Assembly: GCF_947258925.1 (NCBI RefSeq)
Contig: NZ_CAMYKG010000007.1
Coordinates: 62,001-126,000, forward strand
Length of the DNA stretch: 64,000 nucleotides
Direction of reading: 5' to 3'
DNA from: an uncultured Eudoraea sp.
GTDB lineage: Bacteria; Bacteroidota; Bacteroidia; Flavobacteriales; Flavobacteriaceae
Shown: positions 43,339 to 53,155 of the stretch, in pieces
How the letters are laid out: each line of letters starts with the position of its first letter
How positions within the stretch are numbered: position 1 is the first letter of the stretch
Translations under genes and position numbers: made by a program
Notes under the pieces: generated by a model
The model's input: only the letters and a program-made list of their open reading frames with translations
Told to the model about the DNA's origin: nothing
The model's database searches: none

Positions 43339-44283
43339 TTATTCCTCAGTTTTCAGTAATTCATCCTGGAAATAAGTAATACTCCGGGTAGTGAAAAGAT
43401 TCTGTGGTGCAATGATCTGCTTGACCCAATTCTGTGCCTCTTCACCATCAAATTGGTAAATATATTCTTTGGATCTTACACTTTTATCAACTTTTGACAC
43501 CTCCTTTGAAAGCATTCCTGTTGCATCATAAAAATAACTTACTTCCTTTACCGCTTCAAAAGACTGCTTACTTTCATCGTAACGAAATTCTTTTTGTGAA
43601 ATTAATTTATTTTCCGAATCATAGATTTCTTCAAGAGCCTTGTTGGGTAGCCCCTCAAGAAATTCCTTGGTTAATACAATTTTGTTCTTAATGCCTTTTC
43701 TATTCTTCTTAAAAGAGGTTCTAATTGATTTTAACGTTACCCCGTTTAACAAATAAGTGATTGTTGATTCGCCTTTATAACTGGAATATTCAATATTGGT
43801 CTCGTCTAAACCTTTATTATTAGATCTGATAATGCCTATGAGATTACCTGCCTTATTGTAGTTATATTCATAGATATCCAAAACGTCGCCGGTATAAGAA
43901 ATAATTTTTTCAGAAATTTTTTTATTGTTAGTGGTATCAACGTCATAAAAATGTGCAATTGAAATTTGTTTGTCAAACTGACCTTCCCGATAAATCTCAT
44001 CTCTCTTTTCCAACAACTGGCCTTCTAAATACTTATAATAAGTAATGTCATAATCGGCTTCATTGTATCGAGTAACATTCTTGGTAAGCAATCCTTCTCT
44101 ATTGAACTCAAACTCTTCTTTCCCATAATCAGCTATAACCAGGCATGACTTTACATCTCCCCTTAGGTCAAAATCTTCTCTTGTAAAGATTTGTGGTTCC
44201 TGGGATAAAATCGCATAAGGCAATAGGAAAAATCCTATAATCCCTATGTTTTTAAAAATGTTAACAACGTAGTTTTTCAGCAT
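43339..44283 (-). CDS. Exported hypothetical protein with YD-like beta repeats
   Basis: 314 aa. An N-terminal hydrophobic stretch (about 12-27, IGIIGFFLLPYAILS) acts as a signal peptide. The rest is a chain of short beta hairpins with repeated patterns such as EFEFNREGLLTK, YEYNYNKAGNLIG, EIYDSENKLISQKEFRYD and SYFYDATGMLSKEV, like the YD/RHS or MORN-style repeats of surface proteins. No catalytic motif. Function unknown. It follows dnaK in the same direction only after the dnaK terminator. Confidence 0.75.
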   Translation of the reverse strand: MLKNYVVNIFKNIGIIGFFLLPYAILSQEPQIFTREDFDLRGDVKSCLVIADYGKEEFEFNREGLLTKNVTRYNEADYDITYYKYLEGQLLEKRDEIYREGQFDKQISIAHFYDVDTTNNKKISEKIISYTGDVLDIYEYNYNKAGNLIGIIRSNNKGLDETNIEYSSYKGESTITYLLNGVTLKSIRTSFKKNRKGIKNKIVLTKEFLEGLPNKALEEIYDSENKLISQKEFRYDESKQSFEAVKEVSYFYDATGMLSKEVSKVDKSVRSKEYIYQFDGEEAQNWVKQIIAPQNLFTTRSITYFQDELLKTEE

Positions 44284-44341
44284 TGAGACAAAATTACTTT
44301 TTTAAACTACAACATGAAAACAAATAGCATACCGAAAATAA

Positions 44342-44366
44342 AAAAAGGGTGGAAATACCACCCTTT
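44342..44366 (-). terminator. Terminator of dnaK
   Basis: AAAAGGGTGG, loop AAATA, CCACCCTTTT: a 10-bp perfect stem, followed on the minus strand by a T-rich run. Confidence 0.9.
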
Positions 44367-44387
44367 TCTGTTAGTCCAATTCTACTT

Positions 44388-46295
44388 TTATTTTACCTCT
44401 TCGAAATCTACATCTTCTACATTGTCTCCTTCTTTCGAATCTTCAGAAGTTGTATCTTCTCCATTAGGTGAAGCTCCGCCTTGCTGTGCTTCGGCTTGCG
44501 CCTTATACATTTCCTCTGATGCAACCTTCCAAGCCTCATTAATCTTTTCCAGTGCAGCTGTAATTATTTCAACATCTTTACCTTCGTAGGCTGTTTTAAG
44601 TTCAGCCAAAGCATCTTCAATTGGCTTTTTCTTATCATCAGATAATTTATCGCCAAACTCTGTTAATTGCTTCTCAGTCTGGAAAATCATGCTATCCGCT
44701 TCATTCATTTTGTCTGCAATCTCCTTGGCTTTTTTATCAGATTCTGCATTGGCCTCGGCTTCAGCTTTCATTTTCTCGATTTCTTCCTCGGTAAGTCCGG
44801 AAGAAGCTTCAATCCTGATATCCTGAGTCTTATTGGTAGCCTTATCTGTGGCAGATACCTTTATAATACCATTAGCATCTATATCAAAAGTTACTTCAAT
44901 CTGAGGAACTCCCCTCTGTGCGGGTGGAATTCCATCCAGGTGGAATCGTCCAATGGTTTTATTATCTGTAGCCATTGGTCTTTCGCCTTGTAAAACATGG
45001 ATCTCAACAGAAGGTTGGTTATCCGCCGCAGTAGAAAATACCTGTGATTTTTTTGTTGGAATCGTGGTATTTGCATCAATTAGTTTTGTCATTACTCCAC
45101 CCATGGTTTCAATACCAAGTGATAAAGGAGTGACATCCAATAATAGTACATCTTTCACATCTCCGGTAAGAACACCTCCCTGGATAGCAGCTCCAACAGC
45201 CACAACTTCATCCGGGTTTACACCTTTTGATGGTTTTTTTCCAAAGAATTTCTCAACAGCTTCCTGAACTGCAGGAATCCTGGTAGATCCGCCAACCAAA
45301 ATAATTTCATCGATATCACTTTTTGAAAGTCCGGCACTTTTTAAGGCTGTCTCACACGGCTTAATAGTTCTTTTAACCAAGTCAGCGATTAATTGCTCAA
45401 ATTTTGAGCGAGTCAGGGTAATCACAAGGTGCTTGGGTCCTGAAGCTGTTGCCGTTACATAAGGTAGATTTATTTCTGTCTGTGCAGAAGTAGATAATTC
45501 AATTTTAGCCTTTTCTGCCGCTTCACGTAATCGCTGCAATGCCATAGGATCTTTTCTCAGATCTATGCTCTCTTCTTTATTAAATTCATCTGCTAACCAG
45601 TCAATAATTTTTTGATCGACGTCATCTCCACCCAAATGTGTATCACCATCAGTTGCCAATACTTCAAAAACGCCATCTCCTAATTCCAGGATAGATACGT
45701 CATGAGTACCTCCACCAAAATCAAATACAACAATTTTCTGGTCTTTATGTTTCTTGTCCAGTCCATATGCAAGTGAAGCTGCTGTGGGCTCATTAATAAT
45801 ACGTTCAACCTTAAGTCCTGCAATTTCTCCTGCCTCCTTTGTTGCTTGTCTTTGAGCATCATTAAAATAAGCCGGAACTGTAATCACGGCAGAACTAACG
45901 GTCTGGCCCAGGTAATCCTCAGCGGTCTTTTTCATTTTTTGTAATACCATTGCAGAAATCTCCTGAGGCGTATATAAACGACCATCAATATCTACCCTTG
46001 GTGTATTGTTATCTCCTTTAACTACTTTATAAGGTACTCGGTCAACTTCTTTTTGACATTCTGAATATTTATTTCCCATAAAGCGTTTAATGGAATATAT
46101 CGTATTGTGAGGATTGGTAACCGCCTGTCTTTTAGCCGGGTCTCCCACCTTTATTTCACCACCTTCCACAAACGCTACAACAGAAGGAGTTGTGCGCTTT
46201 CCTTCCGCATTTGGTATAACCACCGGCTCGTTACCCTCCATTACGGAGACACACGAATTTGTTGTCCCTAAATCTATTCCTATAATTTTGCTCAT
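44388..46295 (-). CDS. dnaK: Chaperone DnaK (Hsp70)
   Basis: 635-aa ATP-dependent folding chaperone. N-terminal ATPase begins [17 protein letters not shown], with [15 protein letters not shown] and [11 protein letters not shown]; the linker [16 protein letters not shown] leads to the peptide-binding domain; the C-terminus is acidic and ends EDVDFEEVK. Length is normal. No grpE or dnaJ nearby, so expression is monocistronic; the upstream region carries a TGACA/TGTCA inverted repeat. Confidence 0.97.
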   Translation of the reverse strand: MSKIIGIDLGTTNSCVSVMEGNEPVVIPNAEGKRTTPSVVAFVEGGEIKVGDPAKRQAVTNPHNTIYSIKRFMGNKYSECQKEVDRVPYKVVKGDNNTPRVDIDGRLYTPQEISAMVLQKMKKTAEDYLGQTVSSAVITVPAYFNDAQRQATKEAGEIAGLKVERIINEPTAASLAYGLDKKHKDQKIVVFDFGGGTHDVSILELGDGVFEVLATDGDTHLGGDDVDQKIIDWLADEFNKEESIDLRKDPMALQRLREAAEKAKIELSTSAQTEINLPYVTATASGPKHLVITLTRSKFEQLIADLVKRTIKPCETALKSAGLSKSDIDEIILVGGSTRIPAVQEAVEKFFGKKPSKGVNPDEVVAVGAAIQGGVLTGDVKDVLLLDVTPLSLGIETMGGVMTKLIDANTTIPTKKSQVFSTAADNQPSVEIHVLQGERPMATDNKTIGRFHLDGIPPAQRGVPQIEVTFDIDANGIIKVSATDKATNKTQDIRIEASSGLTEEEIEKMKAEAEANAESDKKAKEIADKMNEADSMIFQTEKQLTEFGDKLSDDKKKPIEDALAELKTAYEGKDVEIITAALEKINEAWKVASEEMYKAQAEAQQGGASPNGEDTTSEDSKEGDNVEDVDFEEVK

Positions 46296-46375
46296 CTATT
46301 TTATTTTATAAGTTAATATTTTATCCTAATTCAGTCGGCAAGTAAATGACAAACAGTATGCCAACCGGAAAAAAC

Positions 46376-46388
46376 TGACAGGATGTCA
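46376..46388 (-). promoter_or_regulatory. Inverted repeat upstream of dnaK
   Basis: TGACA GGA TGTCA, 5-bp arms, about 80 bp before the dnaK start, followed on the coding strand by a TTTTTT run, TTGGCA and TACTGTTTG. Possibly a heat-shock promoter/operator; no CIRCE element is present. Confidence 0.4.
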
Positions 46389-46469
46389 TTTCCCTGGCAT
46401 TGTTAGTGGAAGTATTTTCGATTTATTTGAGGTTATATGGGACATCATAACTGCCCCTTAAGTAGCTAT

Positions 46470-46931
46470 TTAATTTAATTTGCAGTCATCTCGCCTTCTG
46501 GTATCAATTATGTAAATGATCTTCCAGGTTCCGTTTTTCTTGTGCAATTGAAATGAATTTACCCCGCAGTGACTTAAAGTATCATTGATCCAAAATTCAT
46601 AAGGAGTCCAGGCATTGGCCATATTACCATCTACCTGAATTTTATATGAAAGCAATTTTTCATGAAACTTGGTAGTGTCTGGAATGCTAACTATAGACTT
46701 TAAGAATTTATTGAATTTGGTGGGTTTAACTGTACTTATCCCATTTTCATCCCGACCTACAGTTTGCATAATGATATCCGCGCTGGTTGTTCCTTTAATG
46801 GCCATCGAATCCTGATTATGAAAACCGTCAAAAAACATTTCAACCGCCTTCTTAACGGCTTCTTTGTCACTATCCTGTCCTAAACCTATATTAAAACTAA
46901 AACATAAAAGGACGCCTATTAAAATTCTCAT
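46470..46931 (-). CDS. NTF2-like fold secreted protein
   Basis: 153 aa with a signal peptide (MRILIGVLLCFSFNIGLGQ) and an NTF2/SnoaL-like cone fold: AVKKAVEMFFDGFHNQD at the start and MANAWTPYEFWIND ... VNSFQLHKKNGTWKIIYI at the end. Such domains in Bacteroidota bind small ligands or are of unknown role. C-terminal DTRRRDDC is conserved in similar proteins as I recall. Divergent from panB. Confidence 0.8.
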   Translation of the reverse strand: MRILIGVLLCFSFNIGLGQDSDKEAVKKAVEMFFDGFHNQDSMAIKGTTSADIIMQTVGRDENGISTVKPTKFNKFLKSIVSIPDTTKFHEKLLSYKIQVDGNMANAWTPYEFWINDTLSHCGVNSFQLHKKNGTWKIIYIIDTRRRDDCKLN

Positions 46932-47039
46932 TGAAGATATACTTTAGTATTATGGCTAAAATAGGAATATTTTAAAGACCTGCCCGGGTCTGATCATTTG
47001 GACAAATCTCCTTACATTTATCCCGCCAAACTAAATACT

Positions 47040-47858
47040 ATGTCTATTTCTAAAAAAGAATACAAAAGGGTTACCGTAAAATCCTTAATAGAAATGAAAA
47101 AGCAGGGAGAAAAAATTTCTATGCTCACTGCTTATGACTATTCAATGGCCAAGATAGTCGATGCTGCCAATGTTGATGTGATCTTAGTAGGTGACTCTGC
47201 AAGTAATGTCATGGCTGGCCACGAGACTACCTTACCTATTACGCTGGACCAGATGATTTACCATGCTACTTCAGTGATACGAGCTGTAAACAGGGCACTG
47301 GTAGTGGTTGATATTCCTTTTGGGAGTTATCAAAGTGATCCAAAAGAAGCCCTTCGCTCGGCTATTAGAATAATGAAAGAAAGCGGCGCTCATGCGGTTA
47401 AACTCGAAGGTGGGATTGAAATAAAAGAATCCGTAAAACGTATCTTAAATGCTGGTATCCCGGTTATGGGGCATCTGGGCTTAACACCACAGGCCATCTA
47501 TAAATTTGGCACATATACCGTAAGGGCCAAAGAAAAAGACGAGGCCGAGAAGTTGATGGAGGATGCTAAAATCCTTGAAAAACTGGGATGCTTTGCCATT
47601 GTCCTTGAAAAAATCCCTGCCTCGTTAACAAAAAAAGTATCGGAAAGTATCTCCATACCGACAATTGGTATAGGAGGCGGCAAATATGCTGATGGACAGG
47701 TATTGGTTATTCATGACCTGCTTGGAATGACTCATGAATTCAATCCCAGATTTTTACGGCGATATATGAATCTTTATGAAGATATGGGTAATGCGATATC
47801 ACGCTATGTTGATGATGTAAAAAGTCGGGATTTCCCAAGTGATGATGAACAATACTAG
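47040..47858 (+). CDS. panB: 3-Methyl-2-oxobutanoate hydroxymethyltransferase
   Basis: First step of pantothenate synthesis: adds a hydroxymethyl group from methylene-THF to 2-oxoisovalerate. 272 aa from the ATG at 47040 ([20 protein letters not shown]); a TTG 42 bp upstream is the alternative reading and is not conserved. [46 protein letters not shown] and [14 protein letters not shown] are the family blocks. panC and panD are not here. Followed by the pseudouridine synthase gene after 5 bp. Confidence 0.95.
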   Translation: MSISKKEYKRVTVKSLIEMKKQGEKISMLTAYDYSMAKIVDAANVDVILVGDSASNVMAGHETTLPITLDQMIYHATSVIRAVNRALVVVDIPFGSYQSDPKEALRSAIRIMKESGAHAVKLEGGIEIKESVKRILNAGIPVMGHLGLTPQAIYKFGTYTVRAKEKDEAEKLMEDAKILEKLGCFAIVLEKIPASLTKKVSESISIPTIGIGGGKYADGQVLVIHDLLGMTHEFNPRFLRRYMNLYEDMGNAISRYVDDVKSRDFPSDDEQY

Positions 47859-47863
47859 ACTTT

Positions 47864-48562
47864 GTGGATACTAGAGACAGAACCAATTCTCAAAACCTGC
47901 AGATATTATTTGAGGATAACCATATAATAGCTGTCAACAAAAGACCCGGAGATATTGTTCAGGGTGACAAAACAGGGGATGTTCCATTAAGCGAAATAGT
48001 AAAGAAATACATTAAAAAAAAATACAACAAACCGGGAAATGTATTTTTGGGTGTAGTGCACAGGATTGACAGGCCTACCTCCGGTATCGTGCTATTTGCA
48101 CGTACATCAAAAGCCCTCTCAAGGCTGAACAAATTATTTTCAGACAAATTGGCCAAGAAAACGTATTGGGCCATTGTAAAAAATAAACCGTTAAAAGAGA
48201 AAGATACATTGGTGCACTGGCTGTTAAGAAATACAAAGCAGAATAAATCCTATGGCCATACCAAAGAGGTGCCCAACAGTAAAAAGGCCATTCTGGATTA
48301 TCAAATATTAAAGGAACTCAACAATTACTATTTATTGGAAATCGACTTAAAAACTGGCAGACATCATCAGATTCGCGCACAATTGGCGGCAATAAATTGT
48401 CCGGTTAAAGGAGATTTGAAATATGGATTTGATCGTAGCAATAAAAATGGCAGTATTCACCTGCACGCGCGAAGTATTGAATTTATGCACCCGGTTTCAA
48501 AGAATCTTGTCTTTTTAACAGCGGCCCCACCTGAAGATGCCCTCTGGCATGCTTGTTCATGA
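47864..48562 (+). CDS. RluA family pseudouridine synthase
   Basis: 232 aa; converts uridine to pseudouridine in rRNA or tRNA. Catalytic aspartate in VHRIDRPTSGIVLFART (HRxD, about 65-81), plus KTGRHHQIRAQL near the C-terminus. No S4 domain, so it resembles the short RluA/TruC-like group. The start is GTG (MDTRDRTNSQ), 5 bp after panB, suggesting coupling. RNA target is not clear. Confidence 0.9.
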   Translation: MDTRDRTNSQNLQILFEDNHIIAVNKRPGDIVQGDKTGDVPLSEIVKKYIKKKYNKPGNVFLGVVHRIDRPTSGIVLFARTSKALSRLNKLFSDKLAKKTYWAIVKNKPLKEKDTLVHWLLRNTKQNKSYGHTKEVPNSKKAILDYQILKELNNYYLLEIDLKTGRHHQIRAQLAAINCPVKGDLKYGFDRSNKNGSIHLHARSIEFMHPVSKNLVFLTAAPPEDALWHACS

Positions 48563-48615
48563 ATTTTCATTACTTTTAGAAATTCTGGTAAAATGCTTTT
48601 TTTAAAAGCCCTGAT

Positions 48616-49143
48616 ATGTTTAAGAAAACTACTTTTGTCATTTTTATATTCCTTGCTGCGGGCTGTGGGAGTTCTAACTCTATGGACGCTTTCTACAATG
48701 CCCATAAAGATGACAGCCAGGTGACTGCTATTCGCGTGCCGCAATTTATGCTTACACTCCTCTCCAATATCTCTCCTGAAATGAAGTCGCTTATTGGAAA
48801 CACTAAAGATTTGCGCTATATGCAATTTCCAAGTGCTACGCCAGAACGAACTCAATATTTAAATAATCAAATGAATTCCATCACCGGAAATTCATTTATT
48901 GAAGTGTTTCGAAAAAATGATGAATTAAAGAGAAATGTGATTTCAATTCGCGAGAAACGTAATGCAGTCAAGGAAATACTGATTTATAACAACAATAACG
49001 TGCGCGGTTCCTTCCTGTACTTTAATGGTAATTTTGACCCTGTTAAAGTCCGTGAGATGGCAAAAAATAGTGAGTTTAATGAATTGCCCGGTAAACTGGT
49101 TCAAGATTTTAACATGTTACCCCCTGAGGAAGTCAACGAGTAA
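48616..49143 (+). CDS. DUF4252 lipoprotein
   Basis: 175 aa with lipobox FLAAGC (C17), so lipid-anchored. VTAIRVPQFMLTLLSNI and RNVISIREKRNAVKEILIYN followed by GSFLYFNGNFDPVKV are typical of DUF4252, a Bacteroidota family of unknown function. Overlaps the convergent helical-protein gene by 11 bp. Confidence 0.85.
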   Translation: MFKKTTFVIFIFLAAGCGSSNSMDAFYNAHKDDSQVTAIRVPQFMLTLLSNISPEMKSLIGNTKDLRYMQFPSATPERTQYLNNQMNSITGNSFIEVFRKNDELKRNVISIREKRNAVKEILIYNNNNVRGSFLYFNGNFDPVKVREMAKNSEFNELPGKLVQDFNMLPPEEVNE

Positions 49144-50677
49144 TTGTCAAGGCCTTCTCACGAATAATTTGCCCCACAGGTTTGTTTTGCAAATGACTTT
49201 CTAACCATGAAAGGATATCTAAGTAAAGAAATGCCCGCTTTTCATAAGGATGATCTTCATATTTTTTCAGTTCATCATATAATTTTTGAAATTCGGCCTT
49301 TAATTCGTGCGGGTAAATATCCCCCAACTGCCTTAAGAACTTGATCATTTCCTTTTGAACAGCCCCAAGATCATTCATTTTCAGTAAAAATTTATACGTA
49401 CTCTTTAATTGAATTTCCAGATGGTAATCCATTCCTGCCTCATAATGCGCTACTAAACTTAAAACACGAGCAAAACACATAAGATCTTCCCTCATCTTCA
49501 GATTTTTATTGTCTATAATCATCTTTAAATATTTTATACATGTCTTGTTATCTCCTACTCCAAAATATAAGCAGGCTATTTTGTAGTAAAATATCATTAT
49601 ATGATGCGGGTCTATGCGATCGCGATGTTTGTTTATGCCATATTCAATTATTTTAACGAGATACAGTCCCTTATCAAAAGTGCCCTCCAGAAAATGTAGG
49701 TTCAACTTATTCGAATAAGTGTATTGGAATGCCAGTGAAGCAATATTGTCATTTTTTGAAAAGTCTTTTTCTCCTACAATAGCTTCCATTTTTTCGAGTG
49801 TATCCTTAAATTGAGAGCTATATTTTACAAAAAACAAAGACTCCAATAAGTAATGATTCCCTTTCAAAAAGAAAACAGGGTTTAAATAGATCATTTTCCT
49901 ATTCTCATAAAAAAGATTTACCCATTTGCTGGAATACTTATAACATGATAAAAAGTCCTGAATTAAAAAACTATACCACAGATATGCCTTATAAAGCCAT
50001 AATTTTTCTCTAAAGCCCAGATCTTGAATATTATATTCCGGTAAATTATCAGCAAAATATTTTCTTACCCGGCTCAGGTCTTCATCGTTTCTTACATATC
50101 CAACTTTTAACATCATACCATAAAGTTGAAGGGAAAGGTTAGAAAGCCTGCTTGTCAATACATTTTGTTCAGACAATTTCCGGGCCTGCGCGGCCAGTTC
50201 ATCTGCCCTATCGGGAATACTCCGGGTGATATATTGCGTTTCAATAATCTTTTCTAATTCCACGATTTCATAAGCGATATTCTTCTCTTCATTATAGATT
50301 GCTATCCCCTTGGCTTTGTCTAAAATCTTTAAACTTTGTTTATATAATCCCTTTTGATAAAGGATAGTGGCGAAATCCAATTGCTCTCTAATTTGAACCC
50401 TTATATTTTGGTTAACAGGATTTAACCTCAGGCTTACCAAAATCTGTTTATAAAGATGAGCTTTCAGGTTAGATAATTGCGTTTTTTTAACGATGCCGCT
50501 CGCTAAAATTGACTTTTCATCATAGACTTTGAGCTTGTCCAACAAATTAAAAAGTCCCAGAAATTTAGCATCCGTATTAACTCCAAGTCGACCTACATAA
50601 AGTTTAAATTGTCTCTTTTCAGATTTCGAAAGAGATTTAACTAAAACAAAGAGGGCGTCTTTATGGGGATTTGTCAT
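49133..50677 (-). CDS. Conserved helical (TPR-like) protein, unknown function
   Basis: 514 aa, no signal peptide, nearly all alpha-helical with aromatic-rich TPR-like pairs (YQKGLYKQSLKILDKAKGIA; YYKIACLYFGVGDNKTCIKY). A conserved N-terminal block DALFVLVKSLSKSEKRQFKL begins the protein; I recognise it from Bacteroidota genomes but know no function. Convergent with the DUF4252 gene and divergent from leuA. Confidence 0.75.
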   Translation of the reverse strand: MTNPHKDALFVLVKSLSKSEKRQFKLYVGRLGVNTDAKFLGLFNLLDKLKVYDEKSILASGIVKKTQLSNLKAHLYKQILVSLRLNPVNQNIRVQIREQLDFATILYQKGLYKQSLKILDKAKGIAIYNEEKNIAYEIVELEKIIETQYITRSIPDRADELAAQARKLSEQNVLTSRLSNLSLQLYGMMLKVGYVRNDEDLSRVRKYFADNLPEYNIQDLGFREKLWLYKAYLWYSFLIQDFLSCYKYSSKWVNLFYENRKMIYLNPVFFLKGNHYLLESLFFVKYSSQFKDTLEKMEAIVGEKDFSKNDNIASLAFQYTYSNKLNLHFLEGTFDKGLYLVKIIEYGINKHRDRIDPHHIMIFYYKIACLYFGVGDNKTCIKYLKMIIDNKNLKMREDLMCFARVLSLVAHYEAGMDYHLEIQLKSTYKFLLKMNDLGAVQKEMIKFLRQLGDIYPHELKAEFQKLYDELKKYEDHPYEKRAFLYLDILSWLESHLQNKPVGQIIREKALTITR

Positions 50678-50822
50678 CGTAAAAATTATAATTTATATCT
50701 CTGTTTTTCAGTACTTTAGCAATTCTAAAAAGTAAATTAACGTTGTAAATGAATCTTAGACCCGGGAGCAATTCACTTTCCTAGGTATATATTCGTATAG
50801 TGACTAAAATTATGCAAAAATA

Positions 50823-51995
50823 ATGAGTATAGATAAGGTAGACATTTTTGATACTACGCTCAGGGATGGAGAACAGGTTCCGGGTTGTAAATTGGACTCC
50901 AAACAGAAGCTTGTAATCGCTCAGCGCTTGGACGAATTAGGGGTAGACATTATTGAGGCGGGATTTCCCATTTCCAGTCCCGGTGACTTTTATTCTGTTA
51001 ATGAAATAGCTAAAATTGTAAAGGAGGCAACCGTTTGTGGCTTAACAAGATCTGTAAAAAAGGATATTGAAGTAGCTGCAGAGGCTCTTAAACATGCAAA
51101 AAGACCCCGTATACATACGGGTATAGGCACATCCGATTCTCACATAAAGTTTAAATTTAATTCAACACGTGACAAAATTTTGGTAAGAGCCGTTGAAGCG
51201 GTAAAATATGCCAAGACTTTCGTTGAAGATATTGAATTTTATGCTGAAGATGCCGGAAGAACTGATAATGAATACCTGGCAAGAGTATGTGAAGCGGTGA
51301 TAAAGGCCGGGGCTACTGTTTTAAATATTCCGGATACTACGGGATATTGTCTTCCCGAAGAATATGGGGCGAAAATGAAATACCTGAAAGAAAATGTAAA
51401 AGGAATTGAAAAAGCGAAACTCTCATGCCACTGTCATAATGATTTGGGGCTGGCAACCGCAAATTCAATAGCCGGGGTAATTAACGGGGCCAGACAAATA
51501 GAATGCACTATTAATGGTATTGGTGAACGTGCCGGAAACACCTCTCTTGAAGAGGTAGTAATGATATTAAGACAACACCCTGATCTAAATCTTGATACCG
51601 ATATTAACAGTAGGTTATTATACGACACCAGTCAAATGGTTTCAAATAAAATGGGGATGTTGGTGCAGCCAAACAAAGCTATTGTAGGTTCAAATGCTTT
51701 TGCTCATAGTTCGGGTATTCACCAGGACGGAGTGATTAAAAAGCGCGAAACTTATGAAATTATTGATCCCGAGGATGTTGGGGTCAATGAATCCTCTATC
51801 GTTCTTACTGCAAGAAGTGGTAGGGCAGCTTTGGCTTACAGAGCTAAAAAAGTTGGGTATGAACTGACGAAGGTTCAATTAGATAGCGTTTATACTGAAT
51901 TTTTAAAATTTGCTGACAGGAAAAAGGAAATTGTTGATAATGACATTCACCAAATAATAGAAGCAAGCCCCATTAAAATTGAAAGTATTGCTTAA
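50823..51995 (+). CDS. leuA: 2-Isopropylmalate synthase
   Basis: First committed step of leucine synthesis. 390 aa: a TIM-barrel HMGL domain with [12 protein letters not shown] (about 9-20) and [18 protein letters not shown] (about 203-220), and a short C-terminal part. The LeuA dimerisation/leucine-feedback domain of longer enzymes is missing, as usual in flavobacterial LeuA. Homocitrate or citramalate synthases share motifs, but leuB follows directly, with its ATG immediately after the TAA of leuA. Confidence 0.9.
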   Translation: MSIDKVDIFDTTLRDGEQVPGCKLDSKQKLVIAQRLDELGVDIIEAGFPISSPGDFYSVNEIAKIVKEATVCGLTRSVKKDIEVAAEALKHAKRPRIHTGIGTSDSHIKFKFNSTRDKILVRAVEAVKYAKTFVEDIEFYAEDAGRTDNEYLARVCEAVIKAGATVLNIPDTTGYCLPEEYGAKMKYLKENVKGIEKAKLSCHCHNDLGLATANSIAGVINGARQIECTINGIGERAGNTSLEEVVMILRQHPDLNLDTDINSRLLYDTSQMVSNKMGMLVQPNKAIVGSNAFAHSSGIHQDGVIKKRETYEIIDPEDVGVNESSIVLTARSGRAALAYRAKKVGYELTKVQLDSVYTEFLKFADRKKEIVDNDIHQIIEASPIKIESIA

Positions 51996-53114
51996 ATGAA
52001 TCTAACAATTGCACTTTTACCTGGTGACGGCATTGGACCCGAAGTGACAGCCCAAGCCATAAAGTGCCTTCATGCGGTTGGGGAAACATTTGGTCACGAA
52101 TTTAATTTTGTTGAGGCCCCGGTTGGAGCCAAGGCCATAGATAAAACCGGAGACCCGTTGCCGGATACTACTTTGCAATTATGCAAAGACTCGGATGCAG
52201 TATTGTTTGGGGCAATAGGTGATCCAAAGTACGACAATGACCCTAACTCAAAAATAAGGCCCGAACAGGGACTTTTAAGACTGCGAAAAGAGTTAGGGCT
52301 TTTTAGCAATATCAGACCGGTCAAAGTTTTTCCAACTCTAATAGATAAATCCCCACTTAAGAAAAAATTTATAAAGGGTACTGATTTTATTATCTATCGC
52401 GAATTAACGGGTGGAATTTATTTTGGCGAAAAGACTTTGAGCGATGATGGCACAGTTGCTTCAGACACATGTACATATTCAGAAGCGGAGATCAGTCAAA
52501 TTGCTCATATGGCATTCAAGGCCGCAAAATCAAGAAGAAAAAAAATAACCCTTGTCGATAAGGCCAATGTGCTCGAATCTTCAAGATTGTGGCGTAAAGT
52601 CGTTACAAAAATCGGAGAGAGTTATCCGGAGATTAGTCTGGACTTTCTATTTATCGATAATGCGGCTATGCAATTAGTTTTAAACCCGAGTCAGTTTGAT
52701 GTAATTCTTACGAGTAATATGTTTGGTGATATATTGTCAGACGAAGGAAGTGCCATAGGAGGTTCAATCGGACTTCTGCCTTCAGCCTCTGTTGGAGAGA
52801 AATATGCCCTTTTTGAGCCCATTCACGGCTCATATCCCCAGGCTAAGGGTAAAGATATTGCTAACCCTATAGCCTCTATATTATCAGCTGCAATGTTACT
52901 GGACCATTTTGACCTGGATGAAGAGTCCCGTGCCCTGGTTATAGCTGTCCTCAAATCGATGAAGAACGATATAGTAACCCCGGATCTGTATAAAAACAGT
53001 AAATATGGGACAAACGTTGTCGGGGATTTTATTTCATCAAATATCAGGGAATCCGACGATCACCTTACCATCAACCGGGAAAACATTTGGTTGGGTAAAT
53101 CGACTATAATTTAA
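51996..53114 (+). CDS. leuB: 3-Isopropylmalate dehydrogenase
   Basis: Oxidative decarboxylation in leucine synthesis. 372 aa. LLPGDGIGPEV at the start, then RPEQGLLRLRKELGLFSN, LTSNMFGDILSDEGSAIGGS and EPIHGSYPQAKGKDIANP, the NAD-binding and active-site blocks of the family. Coupled to leuA with no gap. leuC and leuD, which normally sit beside these genes, are absent here. Confidence 0.94.
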   Translation: MNLTIALLPGDGIGPEVTAQAIKCLHAVGETFGHEFNFVEAPVGAKAIDKTGDPLPDTTLQLCKDSDAVLFGAIGDPKYDNDPNSKIRPEQGLLRLRKELGLFSNIRPVKVFPTLIDKSPLKKKFIKGTDFIIYRELTGGIYFGEKTLSDDGTVASDTCTYSEAEISQIAHMAFKAAKSRRKKITLVDKANVLESSRLWRKVVTKIGESYPEISLDFLFIDNAAMQLVLNPSQFDVILTSNMFGDILSDEGSAIGGSIGLLPSASVGEKYALFEPIHGSYPQAKGKDIANPIASILSAAMLLDHFDLDEESRALVIAVLKSMKNDIVTPDLYKNSKYGTNVVGDFISSNIRESDDHLTINRENIWLGKSTII

Positions 53115-53155
53115 TTTACTCAGGGGAAAACTGTCCTTTCGAATTCAATTTTAAT

